Source: Ruminococcus sp. (GTDB lineage Bacteria > Bacillota > Clostridia > Oscillospirales > Acutalibacteraceae). From it: a DNA stretch of 52,600 nucleotides. This document shows, piece after piece, positions 31,724-40,539 of the stretch. The position numbers and the translations under genes are program-made. The stretch is taken from NCBI GenBank assembly GCA_017457155.1, contig JAFTHZ010000035.1, forward strand, positions 1 through 52,600, written 5' to 3'. The notes below the pieces were generated by a model, which saw nothing but the letters and a program-made list of their open reading frames with translations, ran no database searches and had not been told where the DNA came from. How positions within the stretch are numbered: the first letter of the stretch is position 1; every line of letters starts with the position of its first letter.

Positions 31724-33493
31724 TTACCAGTTAACATCCATTCCTGCTATGCGCTTCTGGATCATAGTAGCATCCTTTATAGTAATTGAACCGCTACCGT
31801 CAACCTCAGCATTAGCCTCGCCCTGTGCGGACATAGTAAGAATTTCTGCAATATGCTTCTGAATAGTTGTTGCGTCCTTGATGTTTACAACACCGTTGCA
31901 GTCAGCGTCTCCCTTGAGAGTTGCGGGATCTGAAGGATCACTGGCTGTGGGAACGATTGTCTTCTTGGCAACAGAACCTGTGCTATCCATAATGGAAATC
32001 TCGACCTGATAGGTCTCGCCGGCCTTCACCTGGAATGCGTATGTATCATCTGATGAATATGCCTGAACAATCTGTCCGTTGATAGAGAACTGATACTTGT
32101 AGGGAGCTACACCGCCGGAAGCCTTAGCTGTGATGGTGATTGTAGAGCCCTGCTGAACTGTACCAGAAGTTGTGCCGTCAGCTGCGAGCTTGCCGCCCTC
32201 TGAAAGTTCGTTAACACAGTTGTACTCATAAGTTCTGGAAACAGTGCTGTTGTCCGAACCCTGTACAAACACCTCGATAGTGTACTTACCGAGAGTTGCG
32301 GGTGTGAACTTGTATGTATTGCCTGTGGTGTAGTAGGGAACGTTCACTGTCTTGCCGGAGGGATCTGTGATCTCTACCTTGTAGAACAGAAGCTTTGTTC
32401 CTGTGTTACCGCCACCTGCTGAGATACCGATTGTAGCCTGTGTGCCCTTCTTGATCTCGCCCTTATCGCTGTTACCAGGAGTAACGGATACGGTCTTGAT
32501 TACGGGCTTAACCTCTGCAGCGATATCCTTTACTGTGTAGGACATAGTCTTGGTGAGAGTCTCACCTGCCTCATCCTTTACATAAGCTGTCAGGGTGTAT
32601 GTACCTGCAGTTGAGGGTGTCCATACAACAGAGTTATCTGCGCTGTAGTCAGAGATAACAGTGTTGCCTGCTACGAACTTGTAGCTGAGCTCGCCCTCTC
32701 CGCCGCCGGCGGTAAGGGTCAGAGTTACGTCAACGCCTGTATACTGAGGAGAAGCTACATCAGAAGTGAAGGTCTTGATGTGAAGCTTGCTGGTATCGTA
32801 CATTGTCCACTGACCTGTGGAGTTGTTGTAGCAGTAGCCTGTGCCGGGGTGGCTAAGGTCGCCTGTCTGAGATGAGCCATCGTTGAAGATAACGTTAGCA
32901 TACTCACCTGTGTACTCAAGCATCCATACGCCGTCGCCGGTGTTGGTCATTGTCTGACCGGGCCAGTCTGCATTCTTCTGCTCGCCACTGCCGTTCCACA
33001 TGTAAACATTAACCTTGCTCCAGTTTGCAGCGTTCTGACAGAAAATTGTGTTAGAACCTGAAGGAGTGATAGGTGTTGGGGGAGTTGTGGGAGTTGTGGG
33101 AGTTGTGGGGGTTGTGGGGGTTGTGGGAACATCAACAGTGGACCAGGAATTGGTAGCGTTGTTGTAGCAGCTGCCGTTGCCCTGATAGGACATATCACCT
33201 GTCTGTGTACCGCTGTTGTTGTTGAAGATGATCATATCCCAGTCACCTGTAACGGAATAAGACCAAAGTCCGTTGGAGCCCTTTGTCATCTGAACACCGG
33301 GCCATGCAGCGTTGTCGCCGGAGCCGCTCTTCCACATATAGCAGTAAACCGAACTCCAGTTCGCAGCGTTGTCGCAGTAGACTGTGTCGCCTGATGCAGC
33401 GCCGACGGTTGCTGTCATAGCAACGGAAGCTATACCCAGCATCATCAGAACGGTCAGCACAAGAGACAGAAATCTATGCTTTCTTCTAATCAT
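31724..33493 (-). CDS. Secreted double-CBM26 protein with Ig-like modules and dockerin
   Basis: A 589-residue non-catalytic protein: signal peptide (1-33), CBM26-like module (36-118), PTTP-repeat linker (about 122-145), second CBM26-like module (147-236), three Ig-like beta modules with tyrosine-rich ends (about 240-525), and a dockerin (about 530-587) with the two helices reading IKDATTIQKHIA and IKDATMIQKRIA. The aromatic pairs of CBM26 (YMWKSG, WPGVQM; YMWNGSG, WPGQTM) are visible. It should bind starch and dock on a cohesin protein. It leads an operon with a dockerin-less amylase, suggesting the two work together on the same starch surface. Confidence 0.93.
   Translation of the reverse strand: MIRRKHRFLSLVLTVLMMLGIASVAMTATVGAASGDTVYCDNAANWSSVYCYMWKSGSGDNAAWPGVQMTKGSNGLWSYSVTGDWDMIIFNNNSGTQTGDMSYQGNGSCYNNATNSWSTVDVPTTPTTPTTPTTPTTPPTPITPSGSNTIFCQNAANWSKVNVYMWNGSGEQKNADWPGQTMTNTGDGVWMLEYTGEYANVIFNDGSSQTGDLSHPGTGYCYNNSTGQWTMYDTSKLHIKTFTSDVASPQYTGVDVTLTLTAGGGEGELSYKFVAGNTVISDYSADNSVVWTPSTAGTYTLTAYVKDEAGETLTKTMSYTVKDIAAEVKPVIKTVSVTPGNSDKGEIKKGTQATIGISAGGGNTGTKLLFYKVEITDPSGKTVNVPYYTTGNTYKFTPATLGKYTIEVFVQGSDNSTVSRTYEYNCVNELSEGGKLAADGTTSGTVQQGSTITITAKASGGVAPYKYQFSINGQIVQAYSSDDTYAFQVKAGETYQVEISIMDSTGSVAKKTIVPTASDPSDPATLKGDADCNGVVNIKDATTIQKHIAEILTMSAQGEANAEVDGSGSITIKDATMIQKRIAGMDVNW
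33062..33134 (-). repeat. Nine-base repeats encoding a PTT linker
   Basis: Near-identical 9-base units (on the minus strand CCCACAACT variants) encode PTTPTTPTTPTTP between the two CBM26 modules. Confidence 0.85.
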
Positions 33494-33916
33494 GATAAAT
33501 TCCTCCTTTGATAGAAGTATATAATTTGAAGTATGGAAAAGATATTATTTCGCATACTACTCATCATAATAAATTATACATTATTACCCTTATGTTTATA
33601 TTTCTTTAATAGAACATTTCTCACTTATTAATCACCAATCTTTGTGTTCCTTTTTTATCTAAAATATATAGCACTTTTTTATCCTGCTTTTATTTGATGT
33701 TTTAAGTGTGTTATTTTTTGCCACATAGCTCAAACGCACTCATACAGCAGGATTGAAGCATGCTGATAATTTTAGATATCCTATATATTCTTTTTTTATC
33801 CTATGTAAATCTGCCTGTGATAAGTATTGATTAACAGCAAAAACAGGCAGGAATATCCCTGCCTGTTTCACCTGTTCTCTATATAGATTTCCGGTTGATT
33901 ATTATACGTATTTTTA
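33494..33916. other. Regulatory-looking intergenic region upstream of CBM-dockerin/amylase operon
   Basis: No gene is visible. It contains a good -10 box TATAAT on the minus strand (33573-33578) with a weak -35, three copies of the minus-strand motif GGATAAAAAAG or a one-base variant (33650-33660, 33674-33684, 33790-33801), and the terminator of the LRR-dockerin gene (33841-33868). Confidence 0.6.
33841..33868 (-). terminator. Intrinsic terminator of LRR-dockerin gene
   Basis: A perfect 11-bp stem AAACAGGCAGG / CCTGCCTGTTT with a 6-base loop, then TTTTTG on the minus strand. Confidence 0.9.
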
Positions 33917-36235
33917 TCAATAATCAAGCCCTACGAGAGTCTTCTGAATTGCAGTTGCATCTCTGACAGAAACAGCTCCATCCCCATCGTAATCCATCAG
34001 CAATTCCACTACATCCTGCTGATATTCTTCTACCTGTGCGACAGACTTCTGTATTGCGGTTGCATCCTTGACAGAGAGTCTCTCATCCATATCCACATCA
34101 CCTGTATTATACGCAGAGGCCTGCCTTAATCCCAAAGCATACAAGCTGAAGTGGTCGGTATAAAAGACCAGATATCCGCCTATATATTCCGCATTCATAT
34201 CTGTGAGGGTTCCGTCTTCTTCCATTCTGTAGACTCTGGCAAATCTGTTGTTCGTGGGGATTTTGACCATTACCATATCCACAGGCTGGACATCTTCCCC
34301 TTCAGCACTCAGGTTTATCTCATACACAGCCTCTACCTTTGCTTTAGGCAGGAGCTCATCCACAGAGGCAACTATCTCCTCGCCGGTGATATTGGTGGCA
34401 TTGAGATCTGCCACAGTATCCGTCGAAACAGAAATTCCCCACTCCTCGTCTGTATATGTATGCTGATACATATCTTCCGGGATAACAGGATTCACATATT
34501 CATTACCTTCACTGCCAAAATGTATGACAGTATATTCAGAAATTCCAATTTCCTGTATATTATCTATGCTGTTCCACTGCTCTTCAGTTCCGCCGTAATA
34601 AATATCATACAGAGATGAACAATGAATAAAACAATTATCTCCCATATATCTGATACCTTCGGGTATGTATACAGACTGAAGATTGCTACAACTTGCGAAT
34701 GCATATGAACTAATAATCCGAGTCTCATCAGGAAGAGACACGCCCCATATATCAGACGCCCAGAAAGCATAACAACCGATTATACGTGTAGAAACGGGAA
34801 CATTGACATTACCATAGTGGTTGCTGTAGTTACTATTATACTCAAGCAAACAATCATCCACATAAACAAAGCCGTCTTCACTGAGGTCATCCCAGTAATT
34901 TTCCTGATCATTGAAGGTGTTGTATGTTATTTCTCTGACTGTTGAAGGAATGTTATAGTCGCTCATAGACAGCCCCCCGGGGAAAGCTATCAGCCTTGTA
35001 ATGTCCTTGTCATACAAAATACCGTCAACAGAACTATACCACTGATTCTCAATGTCCACCTCGATAGAAGTCAGCACCGCGCAGTTGCGGAAGGTAGAAT
35101 ACTCTTCTATATTGCTTACATTCTTACCTATATACACTCTCTCAAGTGAATCACAGTCCATCAGAATATATCCCATATATGTGACGCTTGATGGAATTTC
35201 AAAGCTTCTGAGGGCTTTGCAGTTCTTAAATGCCTCATCCTCAATAGTTTGAAGTCCCTCGGACAGGAAAATATTCTCTGTATATTCAACCGCGCTGAAA
35301 CTGTCACTTTTGATAGTCTTCACCGTAGAAGGAACAGTGTATGTCAAATCGGCCTTTTGGGATGGATACTTATACAGTACGGTTTTGTTCTTGTCAAAAA
35401 GCACTCCCTCATCAGCACAGAAATGCTGATTATCAGAAGATACTGTAATTGTCTCCAAAGAATATGTTCCTGAGAACAACGTCTGTCCAACAGACTGTAC
35501 ACTCTGTCCAATGTGAACACTTCTGAGAGATCCGCACGAATCAAACACTCTGCTTTCCAGCGTTGTGACCGAGTCGGGAATAACAACATCTGTCAGCGAC
35601 TCACATCCGTAAAACGCATCGGACCCAATAATCTCAAGTCCTTCAGGAAGCTGAATAGCCTTAAGGCCGTTGCAAGAGTAAAAAGCACGTTCACAAATCT
35701 TCTTCAGCCCTTCAGGAAAACTGATTGTCTCAAGATCAAAGGCATAATGAAAGCTGTACGGACTCAAATCCCGAACACCATCAACAATCTGATAGGACAC
35801 CCCGCTCTTGCCCTCAGGATACTGTACCAGACAGGTAACATCTTTGGTATAAATAACTCCATCAATATCACAGTAATACGGATTATCATCATCTACGCTG
35901 AAACGCTCAACACTTCCGTTACAGGTCAGCGCATTGGGACAGATCTTGCTGATTGTCTCAGGAATCACTACCTCAACTGTTCTATTCATACTATTGTATA
36001 AGGAATATCCTGCCAACTCTGTCACAGCTATACCATCAATATACGCAGGAACAGTAACTATCTCTTCATCTCCATCATAACCGGTGATAGTATAGGTTCC
36101 CTCGTAGTTCAGTCTATAGCTGAACTGCTCCCCTGCCACAACAAAGGAGTCCGCAAGAACTCCAACCATCGAAGCAGAAATAAACACCATAACCAAAAGT
36201 ATAAAAGACAGAATCCGTAAGAATAATTTGTTCAT
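33917..36235 (-). CDS. Secreted BspA-like leucine-rich repeat protein with dockerin
   Basis: A 772-residue exported protein: signal peptide (1-28), about ten BspA/LRR_5-type repeats (about 50-590; units such as GLKKICERAFYSCNGLKAI and LEIIGSDAFYGCESLTDVVI), a beta-rich segment (about 600-700) and a C-terminal dockerin (about 705-770) with VKDATAIQKSVA and VRDATAIQKTLV. LRR_5 proteins bind host or glycan surfaces; no enzymatic motif is present. The dockerin ties it to the same scaffold system as the CBM26 and CotH proteins. It has its own promoter and terminator. Ligand unknown. Confidence 0.92.
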   Translation of the reverse strand: MNKLFLRILSFILLVMVFISASMVGVLADSFVVAGEQFSYRLNYEGTYTITGYDGDEEIVTVPAYIDGIAVTELAGYSLYNSMNRTVEVVIPETISKICPNALTCNGSVERFSVDDDNPYYCDIDGVIYTKDVTCLVQYPEGKSGVSYQIVDGVRDLSPYSFHYAFDLETISFPEGLKKICERAFYSCNGLKAIQLPEGLEIIGSDAFYGCESLTDVVIPDSVTTLESRVFDSCGSLRSVHIGQSVQSVGQTLFSGTYSLETITVSSDNQHFCADEGVLFDKNKTVLYKYPSQKADLTYTVPSTVKTIKSDSFSAVEYTENIFLSEGLQTIEDEAFKNCKALRSFEIPSSVTYMGYILMDCDSLERVYIGKNVSNIEEYSTFRNCAVLTSIEVDIENQWYSSVDGILYDKDITRLIAFPGGLSMSDYNIPSTVREITYNTFNDQENYWDDLSEDGFVYVDDCLLEYNSNYSNHYGNVNVPVSTRIIGCYAFWASDIWGVSLPDETRIISSYAFASCSNLQSVYIPEGIRYMGDNCFIHCSSLYDIYYGGTEEQWNSIDNIQEIGISEYTVIHFGSEGNEYVNPVIPEDMYQHTYTDEEWGISVSTDTVADLNATNITGEEIVASVDELLPKAKVEAVYEINLSAEGEDVQPVDMVMVKIPTNNRFARVYRMEEDGTLTDMNAEYIGGYLVFYTDHFSLYALGLRQASAYNTGDVDMDERLSVKDATAIQKSVAQVEEYQQDVVELLMDYDGDGAVSVRDATAIQKTLVGLDY

Positions 36236-36258
36236 ATTATCCGCCTCCTTATAGTTTC

Positions 36259-36287
36259 ATCATACTAAAGCGTCAGATCGTTGTCAA
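36259..36287 (-). promoter_or_regulatory. Sigma-A promoter of LRR-dockerin gene
   Basis: Minus strand: TTGACA (36282-36287), 17 bp, TATGAT (36259-36264). The ribosome binding site AAGGAGG lies just downstream. Confidence 0.8.
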
Positions 36288-36317
36288 GAAATCAGCTTCA
36301 GAAATTCTCCCAAAAAA

Positions 36318-36343
36318 AGCAGACAGAAAACTCTCTGTCTGCT
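36318..36343 (-). terminator. Intrinsic terminator of the dus-glyA-rarA operon
   Basis: A 10-bp stem AGCAGACAGA / TCTGTCTGCT, six-base loop, then seven T residues on the minus strand. Confidence 0.9.
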
Positions 36344-36353
36344 AAAATCCTTT

Positions 36354-37628
36354 TCAGTTGCCGTACTTTCCTTTTATTCTGTCCCAGTAAGCTTTGAAAG
36401 CCTGCTCGTTCTTATTATCTCCATACTCGTAGTACTTTGTGTTTTTGAGAACATCAGGAAGATACTGCTGATCAACATAATGATCCGGGAACACATGGGG
36501 ATACTGATAAAACTGACCGGGATTGTTATTATCTGCTCCGTCAAAATGCTTGTTCTGAAGCGTTCTCGGGATGGGGCCTGCCTTGCCCGACTCTACATCA
36601 GCCATAGCAGCCATAATCGCATCATGTCCTGAATTTGACTTGGGCGCAAGGCACACAAGGATAACTGCATCCGCAAGAGGAAGCCTTGCCTCGGGCATAC
36701 CAACTGCCTGAGCAATATCCACACAAGACTTGACGATTGGGATTATCTGTGGATAAGCAAGTCCCACATCCTCACAGGCACACACCATAAGTCTTCTGCA
36801 TGCAGAGGGCATATCTCCTGCCTGCAAAAGTCGTGCAAGATAATGAAGTGCCGCATCAGGGTCGGAGCCTCGCATACTCTTCTGATATGCAGAGATAATA
36901 TCGTAATGCTCGTCGCCATCTCTGTCATAGCGGAATGCACTTTTCTGAGACAGCTCGCGGGCATGCTCAATGCTAAGTGTCTTGACCCCATTCTCTTGAG
37001 CCGCAGACAGCACACACAAATCAACCGCATTCAGCGCTTTGCGTACATCTCCGCCGCTGGAGGATGCAATATGTTTGACCACATCATCAGATGCGGATAT
37101 CTCTACTCCCTGCTCCTCAGAAAGAATTCTTATTGCGCGCCTGACAGCATACTCCAGATCCTCAGTCTCCACAGGCTTGAACTCAAACACAGTACATCTG
37201 GACAGAATTGCATTGTATACATAGAAATATGGATTCTCTGTTGTAGATGCTATGAGGGTTATTCGTCCATCCTCAATAAACTCCAGCAGGGTCTGCTGCT
37301 GTTTCTTGTTAAAATACTGAATCTCGTCCAGATACAACAGTATGCCGCTCATACCCGAGAAAGTATTCAGCTCCTCTACCACCGCACGAATATCGGCAGT
37401 AGAAGCGGTTGTGCCATTGAGCTTCTTCAGGGTCTTGTTGGTTTTTCTGGCAATATAAGTCGCCAGCGTGGTTTTACCCACGCCGGACGGACCGTAAAAT
37501 ATCAAATTGGGGATCTCTCCGCTTTCGATTATCTTCCTGAGAGGCTTGCCGTCGCCCAGCAGATGTCTCTGCCCGACGATATCCTCAAGGGAAGCAGGTC
37601 GAATACGGTCAGCAAGAGGTGATGACAC
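36354..37628 (-). CDS. rarA: Replication-associated recombination protein RarA (MgsA)
   Basis: A 424-residue AAA+ ATPase related to clamp loaders. It begins PLADRIRPASLEDIVGQRHL, followed by Walker A GPSGVGKTT (residues 46-54), Walker B LLYLDEIQYF (Asp101-Glu102), the sensor segment LIASTTENPYF, and the C-terminal MgsA tetramerisation domain (DPDAALHYLARLLQAGD). It acts at stalled replication forks and binds single-strand-binding protein. The start is GTG, 24 bp after glyA, with AGGGGTAGGA upstream. It is the last gene of a four-gene leftward operon. Confidence 0.95.
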   Translation of the reverse strand: MSSPLADRIRPASLEDIVGQRHLLGDGKPLRKIIESGEIPNLIFYGPSGVGKTTLATYIARKTNKTLKKLNGTTASTADIRAVVEELNTFSGMSGILLYLDEIQYFNKKQQQTLLEFIEDGRITLIASTTENPYFYVYNAILSRCTVFEFKPVETEDLEYAVRRAIRILSEEQGVEISASDDVVKHIASSSGGDVRKALNAVDLCVLSAAQENGVKTLSIEHARELSQKSAFRYDRDGDEHYDIISAYQKSMRGSDPDAALHYLARLLQAGDMPSACRRLMVCACEDVGLAYPQIIPIVKSCVDIAQAVGMPEARLPLADAVILVCLAPKSNSGHDAIMAAMADVESGKAGPIPRTLQNKHFDGADNNNPGQFYQYPHVFPDHYVDQQYLPDVLKNTKYYEYGDNKNEQAFKAYWDRIKGKYGN

Positions 37629-37652
37629 TCCTACCCCTTCTCTCTGAATAAA

Positions 37653-38900
37653 TTATGCGTACAGGGGGAACTTGTCGCAGATTGCCTTAACCTCTGCGAT
37701 GCACTTCTCCTTGTTGCCCTCAAAGTCATCGATAACCATAGTGATAAGATCTGCGATTTTCAGCATCTCTTCCTCACCGAAGCCACGTGTAGTAACAGCA
37801 GCTGTACCGATACGGATACCGCTGGTAACAAAGGGACTTCTGGGCTCGTTGGGAACTGTGTTCTTGTTAACGGTGATATTAACCTCATCAAGACGAGCCT
37901 CCAGCTCTTTTCCTGTGATATCACTGTCACGAAGATCAAGCAGAAGCAGGTGGTTGTCTGTACCGCCGCTTACCAGCTTGTGACCCTTTGCAACAAGAGC
38001 ATCAGCCAGAACCTTACAATTTTTCACGATATTCTCGCCGTAAGTCTTGAAGGAGGGATCAAGTGCCTCACCGAAGCAAACTGCCTTGGCTGCAATGATA
38101 TGCTCCAGAGGACCACCTTGTGATCCGGGGAAGATAGCCTTATCGATTGCCTTGGCATACTCCTCCTTGCAGAGGATAAGTCCGCCTCTGGGACCACGGA
38201 GAGTTTTGTGGGTAGTTGTAGTAACAAAATCACAGTAAGGAACAGGACTGGGATGAACACCTGCTGCGACAAGGCCTGCGATGTGAGCCATATCTACCAT
38301 CAGATATGCGCCAACCTCGTCTGCGATCTCTCTGAATTTTGCGAAATCAATTACTCTGGGATATGCAGAAGCACCTGCAACGATGAGCTTGGGCTTGCAC
38401 TCCTTGGCAATCTCCAGAACCTTATCATAATCAATAACATGAGTCTCAGGATCTACACCATAGGGAACGAAGTTGTAGATCTTGCCGGACATATTTACGG
38501 GTGAACCGTGGGTAAGATGGCCGCCTTCTGCAAGACTCATACCCATAACAGTGTCCCCTGCCTCAAGCATAGCAAAATAAACAGCAAGGTTTGCCTGTGC
38601 ACCTGAGTGGGGCTGTACGTTTGCGTGCTCTGCACCGAAAAGCTTACATGCACGATCTCTGGCAATATCCTCTACGATATCTACACACTGACATCCGCCG
38701 TAGTAACGCTTGCCGGGGTAGCCCTCTGCATATTTATTGGTGAGAACTGTACCCATAGCAGCCATAACTGCGGGAGAAGCGATATTCTCGCTGGCAATAA
38801 GCTCAATATTGCGACACTGTCTCTGATACTCCAGATCCATTGCCTTTGCTACTTCGCTGTCAAACTGTGACACAAATTCGATGTTTGTTCTAACGTCCAT
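37653..38900 (-). CDS. glyA: Serine hydroxymethyltransferase
   Basis: A 415-residue PLP enzyme of full family length. [20 protein letters not shown] and [17 protein letters not shown] are the N-terminal signatures. The PLP lysine is Lys232 in [13 protein letters not shown], preceded by [14 protein letters not shown]. It interconverts serine and glycine while charging tetrahydrofolate with a one-carbon unit, in the cytoplasm. It lies between dus and rarA, 16 bp from the former, in one operon. Confidence 0.97.
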   Translation of the reverse strand: MDVRTNIEFVSQFDSEVAKAMDLEYQRQCRNIELIASENIASPAVMAAMGTVLTNKYAEGYPGKRYYGGCQCVDIVEDIARDRACKLFGAEHANVQPHSGAQANLAVYFAMLEAGDTVMGMSLAEGGHLTHGSPVNMSGKIYNFVPYGVDPETHVIDYDKVLEIAKECKPKLIVAGASAYPRVIDFAKFREIADEVGAYLMVDMAHIAGLVAAGVHPSPVPYCDFVTTTTHKTLRGPRGGLILCKEEYAKAIDKAIFPGSQGGPLEHIIAAKAVCFGEALDPSFKTYGENIVKNCKVLADALVAKGHKLVSGGTDNHLLLLDLRDSDITGKELEARLDEVNITVNKNTVPNEPRSPFVTSGIRIGTAAVTTRGFGEEEMLKIADLITMVIDDFEGNKEKCIAEVKAICDKFPLYA

Positions 38901-38916
38901 TTTGTTTCTCCAATCC

Positions 38917-39885
38917 TTATATTTCCTGAGTTTTTACAACTCGTTTTAACAATGTATAAAAATCCTCCAGAGTGCGGAGGGTTCCTGCCTCATTACGAAG
39001 GGATGCTGCACTGTGAAAACCTTTTATATACCAGGCAACGTGCTTTCTGGCTTCTCTCATACCAACGTTCTCTCCCTTGTATCTGCACAGAGCCTCAATA
39101 TGTCTGCGCATAACGTCCAGCTTCTGAGCCATTGTGGGAGCGGGAGGTAACACCTCCCCCTTCAGGTATGCGTTTATCTCGCTGAAGATCCATGGATTTC
39201 CCATAGCTCCTCTGCCTACCATAACCATGTCACAGCCTGTCTCTTCATACATCCTCACAGCATCCTGTGCTGTAAAAATATCGCCGTTGCCAATAACAGG
39301 AACGCTGACTGTATTCTTCACTTGTTTAATAATATCAAGATCAGCGTAGGGCTTGTACATCTGAGCGCGGGTCCTGCCATGAACAGCAATTGCAGATGCA
39401 CCTGCTTGCTCACAACACAAAGCCACCTGGGTCGCATTCACATGGTCATCGTCGATACCTTTGCGTATTTTGACGGTAACAGGAATATCCACGGCCTTGC
39501 TGACAGATTCAACAATTCTACCGCAAAGCTGCGGATCTGTCATCAGCTGACATCCGCAACCGATGGAATTGACCTTGGGCACGGGACAACCCATATTAAT
39601 ATCCAGAAAATCAGGTTTATACCTGAGAGAAAACTCTGCAGCAAAAGCCATGGTATCAGGTTCGCAACCAAAAAGCTGTACTCCACAGGGACGCTCCTCA
39701 TCTGATATCTCCATAAGAGATGCACTCTTCTTGCTGTTATAGGAGATACCCTTGGCGCTGACCATCTCGGTCACACACATAGCCGCCCCAAAGGAAACAC
39801 AAAGTTCTCTGAATGCTCTGTCTGCTACTCCAGCCATAGGTGCCAAAGTAGCAAGACCATCTATATTTAGATTACCTATATTCAT
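38917..39885 (-). CDS. tRNA-dihydrouridine synthase (DusB-like)
   Basis: A 322-residue flavoenzyme of the Dus family that reduces uridine in the tRNA D-loop. It shows [19 protein letters not shown], the FMN region [10 protein letters not shown], the catalytic cysteine in [24 protein letters not shown], and [14 protein letters not shown] with [13 protein letters not shown]. DusB-like is the best guess among bacterial types. I moved the start from 40020 to the ATG at 39885, where the family N-terminus begins. That ATG lies one base after the stop codon of the upstream small membrane protein gene, so translation is probably coupled; its own ribosome binding site is weak. Confidence 0.93.
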   Translation of the reverse strand: MNIGNLNIDGLATLAPMAGVADRAFRELCVSFGAAMCVTEMVSAKGISYNSKKSASLMEISDEERPCGVQLFGCEPDTMAFAAEFSLRYKPDFLDINMGCPVPKVNSIGCGCQLMTDPQLCGRIVESVSKAVDIPVTVKIRKGIDDDHVNATQVALCCEQAGASAIAVHGRTRAQMYKPYADLDIIKQVKNTVSVPVIGNGDIFTAQDAVRMYEETGCDMVMVGRGAMGNPWIFSEINAYLKGEVLPPAPTMAQKLDVMRRHIEALCRYKGENVGMREARKHVAWYIKGFHSAASLRNEAGTLRTLEDFYTLLKRVVKTQEI

Positions 39886-39886
39886 A

Positions 39887-40456
39887 TTATCTTCGTTTAT
39901 TGTTTGTATAGTACTTATCATTGAGCAGGCGCTGCTTGCCTGAAATCTTGTCACCTGATGAGTAACGCTTCTTGCCGCTGTTGCGGAAAGCGCGGGTTTT
40001 GGTAGTAAGGAGCACTGCAAAGATAACCGCTATGCCCACACCGATACATATCCATGCCACAAAACCCCAGAAAAGGTCTGACTCGTTCTCCTCAAGGTTG
40101 CCGCCAATGGCAGAGGGAATATCCACATCCTCAGAAGCAATCTCGGGCAGAGAGTAATAATCGTCATCCCCGTTATCGTCATCATCTGCAGGAGGATTTG
40201 TACTCTGCTCAGTTGTGGGAGCAGTAGAGGACTGCTGAGCCTGAGTATCCGCCTCAGCAGGGTCTGTTACCATCTCGGTTGTATACTGAGGTTCTGTAAC
40301 ATCCTCATAATATACGGTAGTCTCTGTATAGACCTCGTTGGCGTAAGTTTCATCGTCGTAGTCCTGATAACCTGTAGTGGGCTCTGCATAGACAGCACCC
40401 ATTCCCCACAGGGCAAATAATATAAATATCATTAAGAACAATGCAGGTTTTTTCAT
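39887..40456 (-). CDS. Small exported single-pass membrane protein, unknown function
   Basis: A 189-residue protein I do not recognise. It has a signal peptide (1-24), a low-complexity acidic/threonine-rich outside region (25-125, many YxET, TTE and DDD runs), one membrane helix (about 129-150: FWGFVAWICIGVGIAVIFAV) and a basic cytoplasmic tail of about 35 residues rich in lysine, arginine and serine. It is first in the operon with dus, glyA and rarA and is tightly coupled to dus. No catalytic motif is seen. A structural or signalling role at the envelope is possible, but nothing in the sequence fixes it. Confidence 0.75.
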   Translation of the reverse strand: MKKPALFLMIFILFALWGMGAVYAEPTTGYQDYDDETYANEVYTETTVYYEDVTEPQYTTEMVTDPAEADTQAQQSSTAPTTEQSTNPPADDDDNGDDDYYSLPEIASEDVDIPSAIGGNLEENESDLFWGFVAWICIGVGIAVIFAVLLTTKTRAFRNSGKKRYSSGDKISGKQRLLNDKYYTNNKRR

Positions 40457-40510
40457 GGTTTATCGTTCCTTTATTCTCAAAACTCCAAATTCTTCCCTAT
40501 TATTAGTCTT

Positions 40511-40539
40511 ATTATAGCAAAACCGCCTCAGCTTTGCAA
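40511..40539 (-). promoter_or_regulatory. Sigma-A promoter of small membrane protein-dus-glyA-rarA operon
   Basis: Minus strand: TTGCAA (40534-40539, inside the last codons of spoIIP), 17 bp, TATAAT (40511-40516). It gives the housekeeping genes vegetative expression independent of spoIIP. Confidence 0.8.

Noticed and set aside
26000-36000. Mobile element or horizontally acquired island carrying the amylase genes
   Set aside because: No transposase, integrase, terminal repeats or tRNA attachment site was seen, and codon use looks like that of the housekeeping genes.
39886-40020. Upstream ATG start for the tRNA-dihydrouridine synthase
   Set aside because: The extra 45 residues overlap the small membrane protein gene in another frame and do not match the Dus family N-terminus, which begins at the ATG at 39885.
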